30,828 nucleotides of DNA from Teratosphaeria epicoccoides. Taxonomy: Eukaryota > Ascomycota > Dothideomycetes > Mycosphaerellales > Teratosphaeriaceae. Below, piece by piece: positions 19,866 through 29,770 of the stretch. The notes below the pieces were generated by a model. That model was not told the DNA's origin, searched no databases, and saw only the letters and a program-made list of their open reading frames with translations. The position numbers and the translations under genes are program-made. The stretch covers positions 1 through 30,828 of the forward strand of contig JADDMT010000228.1 of NCBI GenBank assembly GCA_021401465.1, in the 5' to 3' direction. Each line of letters begins with the position of its first letter. Positions within the stretch are counted from its first letter, which is position 1.

Positions 19866-20559
19866 GTAACTACACAAGCACCTCATCTGATAGAGTATAT
19901 ACATAACACTAATCATCTCGTCTGTTCGAATGTACTTGACGACTACTAAATGCTAGTAGTATACTAGTAGTACGTCTACTACTACTACGTTAAGGTCTGA
20001 CCTATAGATCGCTACTACACGTTTTAAACCCTTACAATCGACAGATAACAACTACTAGTAGTATACTAGCGGCACTCCTACTACGTCTACGCTATACATC
20101 TAAGCCGCTAGTTATAGAGGGTATAACTCTATGCATATGAATACTATACACTTTAGATTTATATATGAAACTACTCGAAATTCGGGATTCCTGGCTAAAA
20201 TAGCGCTTGTACTGCCTGCGATCGACAGAATGAGTTAGCTAATATAACTGCCGCTAGTATACTCCTAGCACATCCATTTTCGTCTACTCTAGGCCCTCCT
20301 TTACTACTACACTCTAATAACACTCGATTCTTCTATTAACCTAAACACTAACCCTAACCACGCATAGCTAGCTAACAGGATAAACCGTCCGAGTAGCAAT
20401 CAGCTACCCGCGCGGCACGCGTACCTTTCTAGGAGTCAGGTGTTTATAGTAATTAACGCGTCTATAAGCGCTGTAGCCTTTGTAACACACTACGTCGACA
20501 ATAGCTTCACAGCGCATACTATACTACACAGGCTGCGGCAAGGCATTAAAAGGTCATAG
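19866..20559. repeat. Repeat-rich gap before the transposase
   Basis: No gene seen. It holds several copies of CTAGTAGTATACTAG-type words (near 19950, 20045 and, inverted with CCGCTAGTATACT, 20243), forming inverted pairs about 200 bases apart. A two-unit AACCCT run at about 20347-20358 is too short to call telomeric. It probably contains the transposase promoter. Confidence 0.45.
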
Positions 20560-23500
20560 TAGTCATGCCTAGCATGTTCCTACCTGTATAGCGGCGAAGT
20601 TTTAGCACTTCATTAATCAGAGTACTTTGGATCTTAGACCTAACGAGAAATACGCGTCAGATTTAAACATCTCCTTAGACTCGAACGACAGAGTCGAAAC
20701 TTAATTAGCAGACAATGTCCTCGCCTATAAGGAGGGGGCATTAGTCGACGATGCTACGGGAGTAGATAGGTAGTATGTTACAAACAAGGAACTAGTCATA
20801 GTCGTCGAGCCTGTGTTTAATGAGGCTTACATGCAAGAGAAAGAGATAGTAGCAATAGCTAGGGCAATCGATAATGACAGTAGTAACATCGACGCGCTTA
20901 GTCTCTATAACGACCTAGCAGCATTTACAAGAGACGCTACATCTCTAGATAGACGATATGGAGACACGAATAGTAGCTAAACAGGTAGGCTACATGGCGT
21001 CACGAGCGAGCATAGCTTAGCTTTAATCCATATGCGCGCTAGTAGGCTGTTGTCTGCTAGGTACAAGTAACTATACAAGCAGACACCTTTTAGCGTAGGT
21101 AGTCTCACGGCAGGCAGGCTAATCAAAGTGTACGTTAAGCTGTAATCCTACTAAGTTAGTAATAACCTTGACTAGGTCTAACGAATAGACAGATAAGGAA
21201 CTTAACAAATAGGGCTATGCCTTCTTCTAAAGTAATACAGATATAGTATTCGCATACTAGCTCTTACACGAAGGCATTTCTAGTAACGCTATCGATCGGT
21301 TATTCAAGAATCCCCGGCTGCAGAAGATCCACGAACTGCTTAGCTTTTAGTTAGGCGTAGAGCTTAAGGACAAGATCTAAGAAGTAAGTGCCTACTAACT
21401 ACTATTCATTACAAAGTAGAGTATTACGAACATCGAATTAGAATCTCTACAGTCGACCTCTAGTGTTAAGACGGTGCCTCTAAGGCACTAGAAAGTCGAA
21501 GACGTTATGCGCTTTCTTATAGGGCACAAGGGTTTCAGGAATAATCTCGTGTACGCGCCTTATTGCCTCGAGACTCTAGATGACCCGCCTAGGCGGATCT
21601 ATTAGGATATAGCCTCTGCAGACTAGTAGTAGGACAAACAGAAAGAGCTTAGAAGAGACAGAGCGACAATTATGCCACTAATTCTTGCTAGTAACAAGAC
21701 ACAGGTTACTAATCATCAAGGTAACCTGATCGCATAGCTAGTATACTTGACGATTAGCAACCTACCTAGATCGGTTCGTAACTCTAACTATCGACTAGGC
21801 AGCGTGCTCCTAGCGATGCTACTAGTAGTCAAAGGCAGGAAAGGAAGCATCAGGGACGAGCTATACTATCGCTACATGAAGACAATGTTCGACCCTATTG
21901 CTAAGCTCGCTGCAGGCAAGGGCCTTGACGTCTTGTGTGTAGATGGCTAGACATAGCGATGTTTCCTAAATATCGCAGTATACGCGAGCGACTACTAAGA
22001 ACAGGTAATAATTACAGGCATGAAGAACAACTGCTACTACACGATATGTATAATCGATCTAGAAAAACGCGAAGACCTCGAAGCGGTTACGCTATAGCGG
22101 ATATATAAGGACACGTAAATACAAATTATGCTCTAGCGAGCAGCAAAGAAAGACTAGGGCAGCTACGTGCATAACCTACTAAACTTCGCATTTAGGCACC
22201 CTAGCCTAAATATCTACAAGACGCTAATAGTAGACGTGCTCTACTAACTCTTCAAGGGCGTATTAATGTACGTCATAGATTAGACGCGAGATTTGCTTAA
22301 GAGTCGACTACCTCTGTCTTCGAAGCGAGCTAGAGCGGCACTCCTACAAGCTAAGGGCTAGTATAAAGTAGCAAGAAAGAGTAACAAAGGTAAGACTGTC
22401 GTAAATCATTAACTAGATGTTATTATCAACCGTCGCTTTGCGGCGGTACCTGCATTTAGGAACCTCTAGGTGTTTAGCTAGATGTCCGTAGTAAGCTAAT
22501 AGACAGGCTAGGAGCAGAAGAGTATGCTACGACAGTTGCTCCTAGTCTTCATGCTACTATTAGAAGAGGCTAAGGCACATAGCGCTATCTGGTTCTTGCG
22601 GGCGATAGTAGACTTCCCTTAGTTAGTGTAATATCCTTTACATGATAGCGAAACGCTCCGGTTTATAGTCCTCGCCCTGTTCTGATGTAACTAGTATAAA
22701 GAAGAGTTTAGGGAGTACCGCATAAGCAAAGGAGAGCTAAGAAAGAAGAAAGCGCAGACAGAGCGAGTAGAGGAGCCTAAGATAGTAGACAATATGTGTA
22801 AACTATAAGGGCACTTTAATTTTCCTAAGTTTTATGCCCTTATATACTACGTAGACATGATATAGCTCTTTGGCAACGCGCTAGACCTTAACACTAGCTA
22901 CTTCGAACACAAGCATGTCGAATATGTTAAGAAGCTATTCAAATTAAGTAACAAGAAGAACAGATAGGAGGACTAAATTATGGAGCACTTCTAGCGAAAG
23001 ATTACTATACTTACATTCTTTGATACTAGCCTAACGTTCTAGTAGCAGACTAAGGCCGAACGTCAAGAGGCTTAGGAGCGCGAAGTGCCTTAACTAACAG
23101 AGCAGAAGGATGTCGAAGCCTTCCTTAGCTAGCGAAGGCTAAGATCTAGCTAATCGTTACTAGGTAGAGATATATAGAGGACAGTTAGTAATGTAGTAGC
23201 ACACATAGGGCTAGAGGTAGGGCCTTACTTCTGTCATGCTACTATAGTGTTTGTTAGAGAGTACTAGGCATCGTCTAATATAACATTGACGTCGAATATA
23301 ATGCGTCTTGATCCTAACAGGATCGAGGGAAGACTAGATTAGGTCGACGATTTAGATATATCTTTCTATGCTAGTATATAGTACTAGAAGATACATTATA
23401 AGGATCCTGACAATCTATCTGCAACTAAGCTAGATGTCGTTAGATGTACCCCGAGCTAGCAAGGAATCCAGGATAATCGCTGTAACAACTAGCTCTAGGT

Positions 23501-24128
23501 CTAGGAGTACGAAGTGCTGCTAGTTGCGGACGAGACTACTAGCGTTAATAGACAAATCGACCTAGTCGTCGCCTTCGAGGGCCGGCTGCCTGCTCGCCTG
23601 TTATATATCGTAACCTTCTAAGACAAGAAATCGCGCGTCATAGTAGACAGCTATAACTACATAATACTAGCACATAATAAACGTCCGACCTATACAGGTA
23701 TGTTCGTAGACCTGTTCTAGCCGAAAGATCCGGCTAGAAGAGCAGACGATGTTCATAGCATGACAGTGATCATAGCAATGCGTTCCGGCCTACAGGAAGG
23801 TACTCTGTAAGGTCGCCGCATCTACAGGCTTACTAGCGTCTACTATAGTATCTACGTTATGCTAACGGACGAATATGACACCTCTAGCTAATATGATATG
23901 TACATTAATAACACTGCTGACTTTAAGACCTATAACTTTATATACAATGCGGACTAGGAGGAACAAGAGTCTAGGGTAGCAACTAAACACAAGCTGTATC
24001 GCCTGAATACAGCTAAGGAGCGCGATATTACGGCTACTAGTAAGGAAGGGCCGCTATCGCTTAAGCGTGGCGTCGCTAGCAGCTCTACTTAGGACTAATC
24101 GAGGAGAAACAAACGTAAACGATTATGA
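20560..24128 (+). pseudogene. Plavaka-like transposase
   Basis: A DDE-type transposase of the CACTA/CMC group would cut and paste the element. A likely N-terminal zinc-finger remnant (CLACSYLYSGEVLALH) is at 20566-20613. The frame then changes near 20610 and 21150, from indels or introns. From about 21234 one frame reads IDRLFKNPRLQKIHELLSF, then KVEDVMRFLIGHKGFRNNLV (21496-21555), the signature MPLILASNKTQVTNHQGNLI (21674-21733) with VYLTISNLPRSVRN, and VLCVDG near 21936. LIVDVLYQLFKGVLMYVID at 22229-22280 corresponds to the conserved block around the second acidic residue in Plavaka proteins. RFAAVPAFRN and KFYALIYYVDMI follow, and a basic tail RRNKRKR, ending at TGA 24126-24128. Roughly 1,190 codons. 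About 70 TAG/TAA stops make it dead. The family call rests on remembered Plavaka motifs, not a search. Confidence 0.78.
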
Positions 24129-24255
24129 CATATGTAACAAATGCTATACTAGTAAGCTCGATAAAGGTAGCATGCTACAAGGAGGGCTCCTAGCACGCAG
24201 TTCTTCTAGCTAGCGCTAGTAGACTTAACGACTTAGCCACTTAGCTGACCTGTGC
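24129..24255. other. Right end region of the transposon as preserved
   Basis: Short non-coding stretch after the transposase stop. It has a loose array GACTTAACGACTTAGCCACTTAGCTGACC-like (24222-24250, written here only as a description of ACTTA words), resembling the words at 14750-14800 in the same orientation. The D2 LTR begins at 24256; TGTGC (24251-24255) would be its target site. Confidence 0.4.
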
Positions 24256-24467
24256 TGTAGTTAAACATGATGCTAATTAGGGTAGGTAACATAATAACTC
24301 CTTCGTAGATCTTGTTGCAAAGCTCGGCTAGTATGAAGGGTAAGGCCCTAAGTCTTAGCACAGGCTAGGGCCTATGCGACGCGACCCCTGACGAGGCCGG
24401 CTATAAAAGACCGGACAGCTAGCAGATAGTCCCTCTCTCCCCCCTATCGTACTTGTTAAATACTACA
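24256..24467 (+). repeat. 5' LTR of element D2
   Basis: 212 bp with perfect 6-base terminal inverted repeats TGTAGT...ACTACA. Its 3' end is shared with the D1 LTR. A TATA box lies at 24402-24409 between GGCCGG and CCGG. It is followed by a short leader and the gag ATG. Confidence 0.8.
24402..24409 (+). promoter_or_regulatory. TATA box in D2 LTR
   Basis: TATAAAAG about 60 bases before the LTR end, flanked by GC-rich GGCCGG/CCGG. It marks the likely retrotransposon promoter. Confidence 0.6.
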
Positions 24468-24522
24468 TGAACCCCTATGTATACGTCGTTTACCTGTGAC
24501 ATTAAGTACGATTAATTTTACT
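24468..24522 (+). other. D2 leader / primer-binding region
   Basis: 55 bases from the LTR end to the gag ATG, beginning TGAACCCC. Aligns with the D1 leader. The priming tRNA is not identified. Confidence 0.6.
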
Positions 24523-25815
24523 ATGGAAAGGCCGTCTCCTAGCTAATTAACCCTAGTGTCCGAAGGATCCACAAACGAGGAAGCGTTAGCAGAAATGCGC
24601 CGTGTCGTCGAGGGAATGCATACCTAGTAACAGCAAATTATGGCCGAGCTAACAGCCACGCAGGCTACGCTAAATGAATCGGAGTCCTGACAGCGACAAA
24701 ACCTAGGCGTCTTGTCAGAGGAGCTACTAAAGACCCTCGCGGACATGCTAGCCGTAGCAACGCGGGCGAACTCTGTCATAGAACTGACAGGACCCTAAGA
24801 GTAGAGGCTACTAACGTAGGGCAGAAGAGCCAAATTATTTAGGGATTACCTGCTCTATATTAGAAGTTCGTTTAGGGCGCGCTCTAGGATAAAACCCCTA
24901 ATAGGCGTAGATTATTACTAGAACACAATCTACGACACCCTCCCTGCTCGCTAGCGCGCCTGGATGCGCCATTTCTGGGAGAAAGGAGGCCTAGATAGGG
25001 CGAAGGACCCCGAAGCTTTCCTTACGTAACTCGAGGCCATGTTCGCAGATAGTAACAAGATAGCGAGAGCTCTAGAACAGCTCACGAACCTCCGACACGT
25101 AGCAGGCTAGCCATAGCACGAGCACTAGCTAGAATTCGACGAACTCCTGCTGTTAGTAGGAGGGGACTAGTAGACAGATGACGCGAAGATCAGATACCTT
25201 AAGAATTTTTTTTCGAATCCTACTAGGATGTACATAGCGAACGTAAGAGACAAGGGAGACTACTACGTGTTTATAGAGGAGGTTGAAAGGGTCATGACAA
25301 ACTCCGAGGTAACCGACTAGTTTAAGGCGGCCTATAGGAGGTAGTTAAGAGAAAAGAACAAGGACTCTAAAGGTATTCCCGCAGCTGCTATGTAGATGCC
25401 TAACCCTAGGGTCAGATCCTAAATAGACGCGGATAGGGATATAGTCATGGCACCGACTCGTACTACAGGAGACTAATATGACAGCAAAGGACCCTGACAA
25501 AACAACAGGGGAAAACAACGCGCTAAAAAGGTAGACGCTACAGAGAGAGAGAAACGCCAGGAGAATAACCTGTGCTACTATTGCAGAGCGTCTAGACACT
25601 AAGTCAAGGGGTGTCCCTACACCTCGGCTACACCCCTAGCCTAGATCAACATAACTAGAGTGTCGCTATTGCTAGAGGACGATAGAATAGCAGAGGAACC
25701 TAGGAGGAAAAACTCAGGAAAAGATTAACTCCTGCTTAGAGTTAGGAAGTAGGAGTAACAGAGACATTAGCAGAAGGATAGGAGAGAGTTAAGGGATCTA
25801 TGGACAGGAACCTGA
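24523..25815 (+). pseudogene. D2 gag remnant
   Basis: ATG at 24523 opens a frame of about 430 codons. The N-terminus has a coiled-coil-like region (MAELTATQATLNESES, then LSEELLKTLADMLAVATRA). The gag core reads WMRHFWEKGGLDRAKDPEAF near 24960-25020 and FDELLLLVGGD near 25135-25170. The C-terminal zinc knuckle CYYCRASRH*VKGC (25572-25614) fits C-x2-C-x4-H-x4-C. The frame ends at TGA 25813-25815, overlapping the start of pol, which is in the -1 frame. About 25 stops, mostly TAG, have killed it. Confidence 0.88.
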
Positions 25816-28800
25816 TTTATACTAATGTAGTCCTAGCAAATAATACCAGGACATTAGCTCTTATCGATGAGGGGTGCTAATACTACGCTACAATTAACGG
25901 AGACCTAGTAAAAGGTCTTAGCTTGAGCTTAATAAGCAAAGAGTCGCGCATAGCGAGGGGCGTAACAGCGTCGATGTAAGACTCCGTAGTAGAAGGAGTA
26001 GTCGCCTTCTAGATAGAAATCAAGGGGTTCTAGCAACTAGTGTACGCATACGTAGTAAAGGATCTAGCCTTCCCCCTAATACTAGGGAACCCCTAGAAGG
26101 CTCACAATAAAGTGCGGACCGCGCTAGAAAGGCGTCGGTATTAGCATGGAAGAGCGGGACAGTAGATAGACGAAGGACAGAACTACTAAGAATACAAGGA
26201 CCGTAGGAACTTTACCTAGGTATGCGCGACCGCGACAGCGGATGTCGCGGAGGCCTTAAAGGCAAAGGAATATCCGACGCTAGACGAGTTAAGAGAGGCG
26301 CTACCTCTAGAGCTTTAGCACATAGCTCCGCTATTCTGCCGCCAAGAAGCAGAAAAATTAGCGCCATACTGCCCTGGCATTAACTACCGCATCGAACTCC
26401 GCGAAGGACTAGACAGATCCTAACTAGCTCTGCTGTAGGGGCCCCTATACAGCATGTCGAAGGAGGAACTACTTGTTTTAAGGAAGTCCTTAGACAAACT
26501 GTTAGGGAAGGGATTCATTCAGCCTACTAACCTAGAGGCTACGGCTCCCGTGCTTTTTGTCCGGAAGCTAGGAGGAGGGCTCTAGTTCTGCTACGATTAC
26601 CGCGCCCTTAACGCGATCACAAAGTAAGATAGGTACCCTCTCCCATTAATACTAGAGACCTTAAGGAACCTCACGGGCGCCTAGTAGCTTACTAAGGTAG
26701 ACGTAGTGTCGGCCTTCTACTAAATCCGTATAGCGAAAGGCCATGAGTATAAGACAGCCTTTCGTATAAGGTTCGGTTTATTTGAATAGCTAGTATGTCT
26801 GTTCGGTTTATCTAGGGCTCTAGTAACGTTCTAACGATATATTAACATACTACTACGCAAGGAATTAGACGACTACGCCTCCGCGTAGATGGACGACGTT
26901 ATTATATATAGCGGCAGTTCGCAAGAAGACTATTTCGCTAAAGTAACGCGAGTACTCTAGAAGCTCTAGGACAGGGGCCTCTACCTTGACCCTAGGAAGA
27001 GCGAGTTTGCTAAAAAGGATATCAAGTACCTAGGGTTCATGATCTATGCTAACAGAAAAGGCGTAGGGACCGAGCTAGAAAAGGTAGAGGCCGTACGTAA
27101 CTAGGAGTAGCTAAAAACACAAAAGGAAGTACGTAGATTCCTCGGCTTCGCTAACTACTACAGGATGTTCATCCCGAACTACTCGAAGACAGCTAGGCCC
27201 TTGACGGTGCTTACAGGGAAGGGCAGACCGTTCTCCTAGGGGGAACTCGAGGAGTCCGCGTTTAGAACGCTAAAAGCAAAGTTCTGTTTAGCGCTAGTCC
27301 TTTCTTAATAGAACCCGGAGCTGCTGACCTTTTTAGAGACTAACTACAGCGGGTTTGCGTTAGGGGCGGCTCTCCTGCAAGAAAGCAACAGAGTCTAGAG
27401 ACTAGTAGGCTTCTTCTCGCAGAAACTTAATAAGGCGGAGATTAATTACGACATCCATGACAAGGAGATACTAGCCGTGATATCTAGCCTTAAGTTCTAG
27501 GGCCCTAAGCTGAAGTCGTGTAGGCCCTTTACTATTCTCACGGACTACAAAACCCTAGAGTACTTCATGGTTAAGCGACAGCTGTCCGAGCGGCAGATAC
27601 GGTAGTATGAGACCCTCGCGTAGTTCTAGTTCTCCTTGGTATATCGCCTAGGCGCTAAAGGAGTAGTCCTAGACGCATTGTCAAGACGAGAACAGGACAC
27701 GCTAGGGGCAGAAGATAAGGAATCACGGTTTAAGAGGTTTTTAGACCTAGAAGTCATGGAGAGTTAGCCGGACCCTAGGGACGAGAGCAGAGACGTCGTA
27801 CCGATTACCTCGACTAGCCTACTACCTACTACCGTAGTAGAGAACGAGTAGTAACTCGCTAACTCCGCAACCTCTAACTAGGAGCCTATTAGGCCGTTCT
27901 AGGACGGCACCCTTAATGACTTATAGGTAGCTACAGTAGAGAAAGACGAGCTGTACTCGACAGTGTTAAAAGTAGTAAAGGGCGGCTCCTAGGCGCTACT
28001 AGCTAGAGCGAGGCTGAAACTACAAGCGGGGGACTACAAGATCGACAAGAGGGGCTTCCTGCGATACCGCGACAAACTATGGGTCCTAGGAGCAAACGAC
28101 AGTCAGCCTAGGTGTAAGACCTTAGACTCTAGGGACAAAAGCGACGACATGCTTAGGACGAAGCTCATTTAGTCTGTGCACGACGCTACAGTGTACGGGC
28201 ACCTAGGACGGGACGCTACGACAATGATCCTAGGGCGCGATTTCTACTAGCCGTTACTGTCTAAGCATGTCTGGCAGTTCCTGAGGAACTGCGACTACTA
28301 TAGTCGTAACAAGGTATAGAGAGAGTATAAGCACAGACTACTAAAGCTATTACTAGTTCCTAACAGATTCTTCTAGGATATCTTAATAGACTTCATGACA
28401 GACCTGCCTGATTCCAAGGGATGTCTATACCTATAGGTTATTAAGGATCGCCTATATAAGTACGTAGTTTTGCAGGTAATGCCTAGCATGAAAGCAGAGG
28501 AATACGCAGAGAAGTTCATAGATTACTAGGCCTAGTACCATAGAATGCTAACGGCTATTACGAGCGACTAGGGCACTAACTAGACTAGCACCTTCTAGAC
28601 GACCTTCTATAAAGGAATAGGCGTATCCTAGTAGTTAAGCTCTACATACTACCTATAAATAGACAGAGGCCCTAAACGCCTAAACTAAGAGGTATAAGCG
28701 TACCTCTAGAACTATATTAACTATAAGCAATCCGACTAGAAGCGATAGCTCCCCGTGGCTTAACTGGCGCTAAACAGGAGGTATCATTCGGGAATTAGTA

Positions 28801-29221
28801 TAAGCCCCTTCTTCGCTACCTATAGCTACGAAGCACAGAGCCCCGTACCTTTAACCGAGGACCCCGTAGGGCCTAGCCTGTTAAAAGCAGCCGAGAGGGC
28901 AAGGGCGTTTGTAGGAAAGATTCAGGACATAACAGGAATCTGCTAAGTAACAATGGCGGCTTCTATGCAAGAATAGGAGGAGTCTGCTAATAAACGCTAA
29001 AACCCTACCCTAATTTATAAAGTCGGTAACAAGGTCTAGCTAGATCTGCGGAACTACACTACAGAGAGACCTAAGAAAAGCTTAGACACTAAGCATGCGA
29101 AGTACATAGTAGCCGAAGTATTATTACTAGTCTCTATCCGCTTAACTAGGCTCCTAAACAATATATACCTAGTGTTCTATACTGACCTACTAAGACTAGC
29201 GGGCAGAGACCCTATGCCTAG
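25782..29221 (+). pseudogene. D2 pol: protease, reverse transcriptase, RNase H, integrase
   Basis: Pol is in the -1 frame relative to gag with a short overlap. Protease has TLALIDEGC near 25853-25880 (ID-x-GC in place of D-S/T-G). Reverse transcriptase reads KGFIQP near 26510, YDYRALNAITK at 26593-26625, and MDDVIIYS at 26889-26912 (the residue before MDD is now a stop). The connection EVRRFLGFANYYRMFIPNYS is at 27127-27186. RNase H reads FLETNYSGFALGAALL (27332-27379) and LDALSR (27672-27689). Integrase follows: HDATVYGHLGRD (28179-28214) with a damaged HHCC finger (CDYYSRNK), first catalytic aspartate in IDFMTDLPDS (28387-28416), and second in TSD*GTN (28561-28581). A GPY-like module with KVGNKV (29022-29039) and FYTDLLRLAGRDPMPS ends at 29221, where B2 cuts. 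In-frame stops are frequent. Confidence 0.9.
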
Positions 29222-29655
29222 TGTCATGAGTGTCAGGAGTACTGTCCGGAGTACTGTAGGATACAGGATCGTGTAGGTCCTGAGTGCTATGAGTCATAGT
29301 ACTGTTATAGGAGTACTATAAGTCATAGGCATAGTCATAGAAGAAAGGATCTGTCACGTAAGGACAGATCCCTGGATCTGTAGGGTTAGTCTACAGATCT
29401 ATAGGCTTGCAAGGAAGAAGGGATCTGTCACGTGATGACAGACCCTTAGATCTGTAGGGTTAGTCTATAGATCTACAGACACGGATCTGTCGGGTCTGTC
29501 GACAGATCTAACAGAGCTGCTCTGTCGCTCTCTAGTATATAGGGATAGCTTTAGGACAGGTAGTTAGGAGCTTCGTGCTTAATCTCAATTTAATCCTCTC
29601 TTGCTTAGAGGAGAGTCAGTTACAAGGTCAACTGCTATTGTCGATATTCTTCACA
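29222..29655 (+). repeat. 5' LTR of element B2
   Basis: 434 bp, TGTCATGAG...TTCTTCACA, with TGT/ACA ends, matching the B1 LTR on the other strand. It contains two tandem units 74 bases apart (starting 29347 and 29421), each with two hairpins, and a TATATAG box at 29536-29542. Flanking CCTAG (29217-29221) would be the target site. Confidence 0.88.
29347..29474. repeat. Tandem hairpin units in the B2 LTR
   Basis: Unit 1: GGATCTGTC (29347-29355) faces GACAGATCC (29363-29371), then GATCTGTAG (29375-29383) faces CTACAGATC (29391-29399). Unit 2 repeats this 74 bases later, with one mismatch per stem. A further partial copy (GGATCTGTC ... GACAGATCT) follows near 29483-29507. Confidence 0.8.
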
Positions 29656-29770
29656 GCTCCCGAGTCTAACACCTAGTCACCTTCCTGCTATCGGCACCTA
29701 CCCTTATGACATTTTAAGCACTACTTCTAGGGAAGCATCAGGAGACTCGGCGAGCGCTTGACGTACGCCT
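29656..29770 (+). other. B2 leader between LTR and gag
   Basis: 115 bases ending at the gag ATG. Aligns with 4692-4807 on the other strand. It should hold the primer-binding site at its start; no tRNA match is claimed. Confidence 0.6.

Larger units (their letters stand above)
14724..24255 (+). mobile_element. Plavaka-like (CACTA/CMC) DNA transposon with extra ORFs
   Basis: A 9.5-kb block between the A2 RNase H break and the D2 LTR. It contains a Plavaka-like transposase and at least three other degenerate frames on both strands. The left edge is placed where A2 homology stops (about 14723, sequence CCCTGAGTAGACC); the right end is either at or beyond 24255 where D2 enters. I could not find matching terminal inverted repeats, possibly because the true right end is displaced by D2 and B2. 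Loose direct arrays of ACTTAG-type words occur near both edges (14750-14800 and 24225-24250). The possibility that two elements are joined here cannot be excluded. Confidence 0.6.
24256..29221 (+). mobile_element. Gypsy element D2, cut just before its 3' LTR
   Basis: Nearly full Ty3/Gypsy element: LTR, gag, protease, reverse transcriptase, RNase H and integrase. The 3' end (after DPMPS) is interrupted by the B2 LTR at 29222, so the D2 3' LTR lies beyond the window. It is inserted in the DNA transposon. Confidence 0.9.

Noticed and set aside
20347..20358. Telomere-like AACCCT run
   Set aside because: Only about two units within non-repetitive DNA; no array, and it lies in the middle of a transposon.
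14724..24255. Starship, Helitron or Polinton-like giant element
   Set aside because: No tyrosine recombinase, Rep/helicase or type-B DNA polymerase motif could be read; the only recognisable enzyme is the Plavaka-like transposase.
25345..25599. Minus-strand hydrophobic frame
   Set aside because: Antisense to the D2 gag zinc-knuckle region.
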